From assembly GCA_905372345.1 (NCBI GenBank), contig CAJPPE010000084.1, positions 1 to 6,779 on the forward strand: 6,779 bases of DNA, given 5' to 3'. This document shows positions 1 through 5,664 of this stretch, in pieces. The DNA is from an uncultured Treponema sp. (GTDB lineage: Bacteria; Spirochaetota; Spirochaetia; Treponematales; Treponemataceae). How positions within the stretch are numbered: the stretch's first letter is position 1; each line of letters begins with the position of its first letter. The notes under the pieces were generated by a model, which ran no database searches, was not told the origin of the DNA, and saw only the letters and a list, made by a program, of their open reading frames with translations. Both the position numbers and the translations under genes were made by a program.

Positions 1-1493
1 CAGATATTTTCAATATTGAAAGTTCGGTTGAAAGAGTAAAAAATTATTCGGTTAAAATGGGCGGAAACCTCAAATACAATTATGCGGCCAAGCCTGTAAA
101 CGATGAAATTCTTAAAGCTTTGCAGTCCCTCGCCGATGAGCAAAGGCTGATCGAAAAATATGAGCTCTTACTCAACGGAGATTTTATAAATACCGGCGAA
201 AACCGTATGGTCCTCCATCAGCTCACCCGCGGCCAATTAAAAAATGCTGTAGTTTATAAGGGTGTAAACATGAGGAACTTTTACCTCAAGGAGCTAAAAA
301 AAATAAAAGAATTTTCCGAGGCTGTTCATTCCGGCAAGATTAAAACCTCTCAAGGAAAAGTCTTTACCGATGTGGTTCAAATCGGAATAGGCGGCTCGGA
401 CCTAGGCCCCAGAGCCATGTACATAGCCTTAAAAAATCGGGCAAAGAAAAAGATGAGAGCTCATTTTATTTCCAATGTAGACCCCGACGATGCGGCCGAA
501 GTTTTAAACTCCATAAATCTTGCAAGCACCCTTTTTATCCTCGTTTCAAAAAGCGGCACAACTCAAGAAACTCTGGCAAACGAAAGATTTGTAAAATCCG
601 TTCTCGAAAAAAACGGCCTTGACTGCAAAAAACAAATGCTTGCCGTTACAAGCGAAACAAGCCCCCTAGCAAATAACCCCGACTATCTTACTTCCTTTTA
701 TATGGACGATTTTATAGGCGGAAGATATTCTTCAACTTCGGTTTGCGGAGCGGCAGTACTCGCCCTCGCCTTCGGCATGGAAACGGTAGAGGCATTTTTA
801 AAAGGAGCTGCGGAAGGAGATAAGCTTTCACTAAACAAAAACATAAAAGAAAATGCAAGCCTCTTGGATGCCCTCCTCGGTGTTTATGAAAGAAACATTT
901 TAGGCTGCTCGGCAACGGCCATTCTTCCATACAGTCAGGCCCTTTCCCGCTTCCCTGCCCACCTCCAGCAGCTGGACATGGAATCGAACGGAAAAACGGT
1001 AAACCGTTTCGGCGAAAAAGTTTCCTATAAAACGGGTCCCGTAATTTTCGGAGAGCCGGGCACAAACGGACAACACTCTTTTTATCAGCTCCTTCATCAG
1101 GGAAGCGATATAATCCCCTTGCAGTTCATAGGCTTTAAAAAAAGCCAAATTGGTCTTGATATCGAAAGCGAGGGCTCAACCAATATGCAAAAACTGAATG
1201 CAAATTTGGCAGCCCAAATTATGGCCTTTGCAGCAGGAAAAACCGATGAAAACAAAAACAAGGACTTTGCAGGCAACCGTCCCGCAAGTTTAATCTATGG
1301 GGAAGAACTAAACCCCGAAAACCTAGGTGCTCTCCTTGCTCATTACGAAAACAAGGTGATGTTCCAAGGTTTTATCTGGAACTTAAACAGCTTTGACCAA
1401 GAGGGTGTTCAGCTCGGAAAAACCCTTGCAAAGAAGGTGCTTTCAAACGATATGCCCCTTGCCCTCAAAGCCTTTTCGGAATTCCTTTTATGA
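1..1493 (+). CDS. pgi: Glucose-6-phosphate isomerase, 5'-partial
   Basis: Pgi interconverts glucose 6-phosphate and fructose 6-phosphate in the cytosol (glycolysis/gluconeogenesis). The frame is open to the left edge (first whole codon at 3). The 18 residues before the ATG at 57 look like Pgi N-terminus: a VKNYS stretch matches the place of the VDYSKNR region in the E. coli enzyme. There is also no ribosome binding site before 57, so that ATG is very probably an internal methionine and the true start lies upstream. Visible family features are the GIGGSDLGP motif, the SIS-domain SKSGTTQET phosphate-binding loop (546-572), GGRYS, and the three expected catalytic residues: Glu in MESNGK (981-983), His in NGQH (1074-1076), and Lys in VQLGK (1419-1421). 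The second PROSITE-type Pgi signature normally reads VExxK; here it reads VQLGK, a small deviation next to the catalytic lysine. The visible part has 496 residues, consistent with a roughly 530-550-residue enzyme. The stop overlaps the next gene in ATGA, suggesting translational coupling. Confidence 0.96.
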   Translation, partial: DIFNIESSVERVKNYSVKMGGNLKYNYAAKPVNDEILKALQSLADEQRLIEKYELLLNGDFINTGENRMVLHQLTRGQLKNAVVYKGVNMRNFYLKELKKIKEFSEAVHSGKIKTSQGKVFTDVVQIGIGGSDLGPRAMYIALKNRAKKKMRAHFISNVDPDDAAEVLNSINLASTLFILVSKSGTTQETLANERFVKSVLEKNGLDCKKQMLAVTSETSPLANNPDYLTSFYMDDFIGGRYSSTSVCGAAVLALAFGMETVEAFLKGAAEGDKLSLNKNIKENASLLDALLGVYERNILGCSATAILPYSQALSRFPAHLQQLDMESNGKTVNRFGEKVSYKTGPVIFGEPGTNGQHSFYQLLHQGSDIIPLQFIGFKKSQIGLDIESEGSTNMQKLNANLAAQIMAFAAGKTDENKNKDFAGNRPASLIYGEELNPENLGALLAHYENKVMFQGFIWNLNSFDQEGVQLGKTLAKKVLSNDMPLALKAFSEFLL

Positions 1494-2128
1494 AAATTAT
1501 AAATGCTGAATTTATAAAGGGAGCCGTTAAGGCGGAACAGTTTCCTGAAATAGGCGTTTCGGAATTTGCTTTTTTCGGACGCTCCAATGCAGGAAAGTCG
1601 AGCCTTATAAACATGCTTGTCAACAGAAAAAATTTGGTCAAGACAGGCTCCCGCCCCGGAATGACGCGGGAAGTAAATTTCTTCTTGGTAAACCGTCCGG
1701 CCTCTTTAAATTTTAACCCCAAGACAAAAAAGTTTTCAGGGCCGGCTCCAAAAGATATGTTTGTGCTCACAGACCTTCCAGGCTACGGCTATGCAAAACT
1801 TTCAGGCGGCATGACCTTGCAAATCGACAAGATGCTCTATGAATATTGTACAAACCGCCCCCTCTTAAAGACCATCTTTTTTTTAATGGACATGAGGCGG
1901 GCTCCAACCGAAACCGAAAAAGAAAGTATCGGCTTTTTTCACGGCTTAAATATTGAGGTTGTAATAGTCGGAACCAAGGCCGATAAGATAGGCAAAAATG
2001 ATCAGATAAAGGCAAAAAATGATTGGGCAGACTTCTTTAACTTTGACGAAGAGCTCATTATAATAAGCTCTGCTGCAAAAAAAACGGGACGGGATAATAT
2101 TTTATCGTTAATAACAAAAAGGATTTAA
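1490..2128 (+). CDS. engB: Ribosome biogenesis GTP-binding protein EngB/YsxC
   Basis: A TrmE-Era-EngA-EngB-Septin-like small GTPase that assists late assembly of the 50S ribosomal subunit in the cytoplasm (family knowledge). All G motifs are visible in the 212-residue product: G1 GRSNAGKS at 30-37, G2 threonine at 59 in the RPGMT segment, G3 DLPGYGYAK at 95-103, G4 TKAD at 162-165, and G5 SSA at 193-195. The family is usually about 195-200 residues. The extra length lies between G2 and G3, where roughly 20 Pro/Lys/Phe-rich residues (about 69-88) replace the short turn seen in B. subtilis YsxC. The start ATG at 1490 overlaps the pgi stop by 4 nt. A weak GGA (1478-1480) lies 9 nt upstream inside pgi, so reinitiation after pgi is plausible. 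The hutD-like gene follows 3 nt after the stop. Confidence 0.96.
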   Translation: MKIINAEFIKGAVKAEQFPEIGVSEFAFFGRSNAGKSSLINMLVNRKNLVKTGSRPGMTREVNFFLVNRPASLNFNPKTKKFSGPAPKDMFVLTDLPGYGYAKLSGGMTLQIDKMLYEYCTNRPLLKTIFFLMDMRRAPTETEKESIGFFHGLNIEVVIVGTKADKIGKNDQIKAKNDWADFFNFDEELIIISSAAKKTGRDNILSLITKRI

Positions 2129-2131
2129 CTT

Positions 2132-2746
2132 ATGAAAATTACACATTACAGAGAAAAAGATTTTAAAACTTCAAACTGGAGCGGAGGCACTACAACGGAG
2201 CTTTTTATATATCCGCGTGAAGCCGATTACAAAAAAAGGGATTTTTTATTCCGATTAAGCTCAGCTACCGTCGATTTGGATAGATCCGACTTTACCCCTC
2301 TTCCGGGATTTTTCCGTTTTATTTCTCCCTTAAATGGGGACTTAAAAATAAGCCATGACGAAAAAAACTTTACCAAACTTAAGCCCTACGAAGTCTATGC
2401 CTTTGACGGCGGAGCAAAAACGGTCAGCATGGGAAGGGTAAGGGATTTTAACCTCATGGTAAAAGACGGTGTAGAAACGGAAGTAAAAAACTTTGCCCTA
2501 AACAAAAATTCGGTTTTAAAGTTTTCGGTATTGAATGGAGAAATCGGCTGGATTTTTTTGTACAATACCAAAGCCTTGCTTAGAGCCGAAACAGTCAACG
2601 AAAAAAAAGATTTTAATCTTGACAAATTGGACTTGATTATTTTTGAGGCAGACGATGATACAAACGGTGATACAAAAGAAGAAGTTTTAATTTCGGCCGA
2701 TGGAGCCTTGAGCCTTTTTTACGGAAAGGTACCGATAGCTTTCTAA
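2132..2746 (+). CDS. HutD/Ves family protein (cupin-like)
   Basis: A 204-residue protein with the HutD/Ves family layout: an N-terminal W16-S-G-G-T segment, followed by an ELFIYP strand (23-28), RLSSATV (41-47), an F-T-x-L-P-G-F-x-R segment (54-62), an FDGG turn (91-94) and DFNLM (105-109). Members adopt a double-stranded beta-helix (cupin) fold; known examples are HutD of pseudomonad histidine-utilisation operons and Ves of E. coli. The biochemical activity of the family is not firmly established, so no reaction is assigned. No hut enzyme gene is visible here; the neighbours are an isomerase, a ribosome GTPase and an RNA-modifying enzyme. There is no signal peptide or membrane segment, so it is probably cytosolic. 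The start at 2132 has a good ribosome binding site, AAAAAGGA (2116-2123), lying inside the end of engB 8 nt before the ATG. Family identification is fairly sure; function is unknown. Confidence 0.85.
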   Translation: MKITHYREKDFKTSNWSGGTTTELFIYPREADYKKRDFLFRLSSATVDLDRSDFTPLPGFFRFISPLNGDLKISHDEKNFTKLKPYEVYAFDGGAKTVSMGRVRDFNLMVKDGVETEVKNFALNKNSVLKFSVLNGEIGWIFLYNTKALLRAETVNEKKDFNLDKLDLIIFEADDDTNGDTKEEVLISADGALSLFYGKVPIAF

Positions 2747-2785
2747 CCGGTAATCAAGGCTAAAAATCACAAACTTGGAATTATA

Positions 2786-3520
2786 ATGAAAAAAAAGCTT
2801 TACGAAATTCTATATGAAGATAAGGATATTCTCATTGTAAATAAAAGTGCAGGCCTCCTTGTAGGAGCCGACCGCTGGGACAGCGAAACTCCCCGCCTTG
2901 ATAAGATACTTGAAGAACTTTACAAGGATAAGGACGAGATAAAAGTTTATCCTGTCCACAGGCTCGATAAGGAAACTTCAGGCCTCATAATCTATGCCCT
3001 AAATGCGGAAGCCCATAAAATTTTAAACGATGATTTTCAAAACCGCAAAATCGAAAAAATCTATCATGCGGTATCGGCCGGTATTCCTCAAGAAGAAAAT
3101 TTTAAGGCTGAGGCAAAACTTAGAATAGACGGAGATAAGATGCACCGCACCGTCATAAACGAAAAAAAAGGAAAAGAGTCTTTAACCGAATTCCGTCTTC
3201 TTAAAAAATTCAGCCGCTTTTCCCTTTTGGAGGCCCGTCCCATAACGGGAAGAACCCATCAGATAAGGGCTCACCTAAAACACCTTGGGCTTCCCATTCT
3301 CTGCGATAATCTTTACGGAAACGGAGAGCCAGTCTACATATCGGCCTTAAAAAAGAATTGGAGAGGAGACAAATATGAGGAACGCCCAATAATCTCGCGT
3401 CTTGCCCTCCACGCTCATTCCTTAAAATTCTTTCATCCTATAAGCAAGGAAAAAATCGAAATAAGTGCGGATTACCCTAAGGATATGGCGGGCCTTATAA
3501 ACCAGCTTTCTAAAATTTAG
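2786..3520 (+). CDS. RluA-family RNA pseudouridine synthase
   Basis: Converts specific uridines to pseudouridine in rRNA or tRNA. The 244-residue protein begins directly with the catalytic domain (LYEDKDILIVNK, 9-20) and lacks the N-terminal S4 RNA-binding domain of RluC/RluD. The catalytic motif HRLDKETSG (58-66) carries the nucleophilic Asp61. IYHAV (92-96), RPITGRTHQIRAH (151-163) and LCDNLYG (172-178) complete the RluA pattern. The C-terminal part has the GEPVY...RPIISRLALHAHSL arrangement (about 180-215) typical of short RluA-type enzymes. Which uridine is modified cannot be read from the sequence, so no symbol is given. A GGAA (2777-2780) lies 5 nt before the ATG. The 39-nt gap after the HutD-like gene contains no convincing hairpin or promoter, so this is likely the last gene of the operon. 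Its 3' end overlaps the convergent recG by 11 nt. Confidence 0.95.
   Translation: MKKKLYEILYEDKDILIVNKSAGLLVGADRWDSETPRLDKILEELYKDKDEIKVYPVHRLDKETSGLIIYALNAEAHKILNDDFQNRKIEKIYHAVSAGIPQEENFKAEAKLRIDGDKMHRTVINEKKGKESLTEFRLLKKFSRFSLLEARPITGRTHQIRAHLKHLGLPILCDNLYGNGEPVYISALKKNWRGDKYEERPIISRLALHAHSLKFFHPISKEKIEISADYPKDMAGLINQLSKI
3510..3520. other. Palindromic tail-to-tail gene overlap
   Basis: The 11 nt CTAAAATTTAG are shared by the ends of the pseudouridine synthase gene (+) and recG (-). The arms CTAAA/TTTAG mirror each other around a central A, so the same block gives a TAG stop on both strands, and both proteins end in Lys plus one hydrophobic residue. No GC-rich hairpin with a T-tract is seen nearby, so transcripts from either side probably read into the other gene's antisense unless termination is factor-dependent. 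Confidence 0.85.
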
Positions 3521-5561
3521 TTTGCTCGAGGAGTTCAAAGGCGGCCGCTCTGGCTTCCTGCAAAATTTTAAAATCGCGGGCAGGATCGGCAATTGTAAAG
3601 CCTAGGTGATAACCGGACTGCTCAACCCCTCCTATATCTCCCGGACCGCGGAGCCTTAAATCTTCTTCGGCAATTATAAAACCGTCATTTGTTTCCTTCA
3701 TTACGGTTAACCGAGCCCTTCCGTCCTCGGTAATTTTTTTTCCGTAAATTAAAAAACAATAGGATTGCAGGTCTCCACGCCCGACCCTTCCGCGAAGCTG
3801 ATGAAGAGCGGAAAGACCGAACCTGTCGGCATGTTCTATTACCATACAGGTCGCATTGGGAACATCCACACCGACTTCCACCACAGAGGTTGCAACCAAA
3901 ATATTAAGTTTTCCCGACCTAAATTCTTCCATTATTCTTTTTTGTTCTTCTTCCGCAACCTTGGAGTGAATCAGGGCCAAACTATGATTGGGAAAGCCCG
4001 TCTTTAATTCTTCAAACATCCTTTCGGCTGATTTTAAGGAAAGATCTTCATTTTCTTCTATTAAGGGGTATACAAAATAAGCCTGTCTGCCCTGTAGAAT
4101 CTCTTGTCCGATAAAGTTATAAACCCTTTCAGCCTTATCCTCCCCCGCAACATAGGTGATAATCGGCTTTCTTCCAGGCGGCATGGTTTTAATGGTCGAA
4201 ATATCTAAATCTCCGAAGATAGAAAGAGCTAGGGTGCGGGGAATGGGGGTCGCACTCATCATAAGAAGATGGGGGCTCCTCTTTTCTTCATTGCTCTCAG
4301 CTCCTTTTTGGATTATGGCCGAGCGCTGGAGAACACCGAAACGGTGCTGCTCATCGATTACGGCAAGTCTCAAATTTTTATACTGCACCCCTTGAGAAAA
4401 AAGAGAATGGGTGCCGATTATCAAATCGATATTTCCCTTTTGCAATTCCTGTAAAAGCCTGCTCCTTCCTTTGGCCTTGGTATTTCCGGTTAAAAAGGCA
4501 AGGCGGATACCAAGGGGCTCCAAGAGACGGGCAGCATTTTCGGCATGTTGGCGGGCTAAAAGCTCTGTAGGAGCTAAAAATGCCGTTTGCCCCCCCTGTT
4601 CTATTACCTTTAAGCAGGCTAAAAAGGCAACAAGGGTCTTTCCCGAACCGACATCTCCCTGCATAAGGCGGGCCATGGGATTAGGGCCGTCCAAGTCTTC
4701 GTTTATTTCGGCACAGACAGAAAGCTGGTCTTGAGTAAGCTTAAAGTTGAGCCTTTCCAAAAGAGAACTTTGAAGAGGCCTTAAAACAGGTTCTTTTTTG
4801 ACGGTTTTGCCTATATTTCTTTCATCTTCAAGATTGGGAAGCCTTCCCCGCCTTTCAATAGAACGCATTCCTATGGCATATTGAAACAAAAAGAACTCTT
4901 CAAAGATGAGGGCATAGCGGCCTTTTTCTACCTCTGCCATAGATTTTGGAGTATGGAGCATAAAAAGCACTTCCTGCTTAGGCGGAAGGCTGTATTTTTG
5001 TAAAATAGACTCGGGAAGCTCGGAATCTATGCCGTGGGCATACATTTTTAGGGCGGAAGCAATTATTTTCCGCAGTTTTGCCTGTCCAAGCCCTGAAGTC
5101 AGGGGATAAACGGGCAGTATCTTAGCCTGCATGTTTTCGGCTCTTTCAAGATCGAATGCAGAAGACTGAATTTCGCCGTATTTTCGATAAAAAGAGCCAT
5201 ATACAAAGGCACGAGTTCCGACGGGGAAGCTTTTTTCTAAAAATGGACGGTTAAAACATATAAGGGAGGCCGTCATTCCGTTTTTGTCTGCAACTATCAG
5301 CTTTAAGGTTCTCATTTTTCCGAAGCCGAACCATTCATGGCCTGCAACTGTAATTTCTACGTGTATTTTTTGCACCCTGTTCCAATCCAAAAAAACGTTT
5401 ATTTTTGAGCGGTCTTCCCAATCCCGCGGGAAAAGCCTTAAAAGGTCTCCGGCATTTTCTACACCAAGCCTTTTTAGCTGTGAGACTGCGGCAGCACCTA
5501 CTCCGGCAATATTTGTAAGAGGACCCTGTATTTCGGAAATCAGCATAAGCCATTTTACCAT
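3510..5561 (-). CDS. recG: ATP-dependent DNA helicase RecG
   Basis: RecG is a superfamily 2 double-stranded DNA translocase that remodels stalled replication forks and Holliday junctions. The 683-residue length is near E. coli RecG (693). Order along the protein: a helix-hairpin-like start with NIAGVG (17-22); the OB-fold wedge domain (about 55-150); Walker A GDVGSGKT (302-309); APTELLA (330-336); motif II DEQHRFG (403-409); motif III SATPIPRTLA (436-445); TSVVEVGVDVP (558-568); motif VI QLRGRVGRG (588-596); and the RecG-specific TRG region DGFIIAEEDLRLRGPGDIGG (626-645). All look intact. Start choice is uncertain: the ATG at 5561 is the longest, but the ATG at 5546 (product beginning MLISEIQG) gives an N-terminus matching the family better; neither has a clear Shine-Dalgarno. 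The gene stands alone on this strand, divergent from the kinase-like gene and convergent with the pgi operon. Confidence 0.97.
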   Translation of the reverse strand: MVKWLMLISEIQGPLTNIAGVGAAAVSQLKRLGVENAGDLLRLFPRDWEDRSKINVFLDWNRVQKIHVEITVAGHEWFGFGKMRTLKLIVADKNGMTASLICFNRPFLEKSFPVGTRAFVYGSFYRKYGEIQSSAFDLERAENMQAKILPVYPLTSGLGQAKLRKIIASALKMYAHGIDSELPESILQKYSLPPKQEVLFMLHTPKSMAEVEKGRYALIFEEFFLFQYAIGMRSIERRGRLPNLEDERNIGKTVKKEPVLRPLQSSLLERLNFKLTQDQLSVCAEINEDLDGPNPMARLMQGDVGSGKTLVAFLACLKVIEQGGQTAFLAPTELLARQHAENAARLLEPLGIRLAFLTGNTKAKGRSRLLQELQKGNIDLIIGTHSLFSQGVQYKNLRLAVIDEQHRFGVLQRSAIIQKGAESNEEKRSPHLLMMSATPIPRTLALSIFGDLDISTIKTMPPGRKPIITYVAGEDKAERVYNFIGQEILQGRQAYFVYPLIEENEDLSLKSAERMFEELKTGFPNHSLALIHSKVAEEEQKRIMEEFRSGKLNILVATSVVEVGVDVPNATCMVIEHADRFGLSALHQLRGRVGRGDLQSYCFLIYGKKITEDGRARLTVMKETNDGFIIAEEDLRLRGPGDIGGVEQSGYHLGFTIADPARDFKILQEARAAAFELLEQTKF

Positions 5562-5584
5562 AAGTTTTAAAACATTAAAAGGGC

Positions 5585-5622
5585 TAGACTTTTTTGATAA
5601 AAGATGATAAAATCATTAGGAT
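5585..5622 (+). promoter_or_regulatory. Candidate overlapping sigma70-like promoters for the kinase-like gene
   Basis: Two hexamer pairs with ideal 17-nt spacing overlap here. One is TAGACT (5585-5590) with TAAAAT (5608-5613). The other is TTGATA (5594-5599) with TAGGAT (5617-5622). Transcription would begin roughly 5620-5630, leaving a leader of about 35-45 nt before the ATG at 5665. The first pair has the better -10 (5 of 6 matches to TATAAT) and the second the better -35 (5 of 6 to TTGACA). The region is AT-rich, so chance matches are easy; this is a prediction from hexamer similarity only. Confidence 0.35.
5595..5616. repeat. Short palindrome and direct repeat in the divergent intergenic region
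   Basis: TGATAAAA occurs twice (5595-5602 and 5605-5612), exactly one helical turn apart. The second copy is embedded in a perfect inverted repeat, ATGAT-AAA-ATCAT (5604-5616). The palindrome covers the candidate -10 hexamer TAAAAT, a typical position for an operator. No regulator gene is visible in the window, and AT-rich DNA makes short symmetries common, so an operator role is a guess. Confidence 0.3.
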
Positions 5623-5628
5623 ACGGTA

Positions 5629-5634
5629 TTTATA
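5629..5634 (-). promoter_or_regulatory. Weak candidate -10 element for recG
   Basis: Read on the minus strand this is TATAAA, about 68 nt before the recG ATG at 5561. No good -35 hexamer lies at the usual distance upstream. It is listed because recG is the first gene on its strand and must be transcribed from this intergenic region or from upstream antisense to the kinase-like gene. Support is slight. Confidence 0.15.
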
Positions 5635-5664
5635 TTTTGCTAAATCACGTATCAGGTTTAGTCT

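Noticed and set aside
294..303. Runs of eight A or T (in pgi, at the start of the pseudouridine synthase gene, and in engB) as possible phase-variation or frameshift sites
   Set aside because: All genes are intact in one frame through these runs, and such tracts are expected from Lys and Phe codons in an AT-biased genome.
712..1148. Two overlapping minus-strand open frames inside pgi (117 and 82 codons)
   Set aside because: They are antisense to a well-supported pgi with intact catalytic motifs; the translations are Arg/Pro/Cys-rich with no recognisable domain, as expected for shadow frames.
2746..2751. ACCGGT palindrome in the 39-nt gap after the HutD-like gene
   Set aside because: Arms of only 3 bp, no loop and no T-run, so it is not a terminator; the gap is more likely a simple intra-operon spacer.
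2782..2787. Perfect TATAAT just before the pseudouridine synthase gene
   Set aside because: It overlaps the start codon (ATG at 2786) and has no -35 at the right distance, so it could not drive this gene with its leader; treated as chance.
3541..3548. GCGGCCGC, an 8-bp GC palindrome
   Set aside because: It is within recG coding sequence (Ala-Ala-Ala/Arg codons near the C-terminus) with no T-tract, so neither a terminator nor another functional signal is supported.
4411..4734. Plus-strand open frame of 107 codons opposite recG
   Set aside because: It lies entirely within the conserved helicase core of recG and its translation shows no family motif; the same holds for the other + strand frames at 3765-4454 and 5284-5607.
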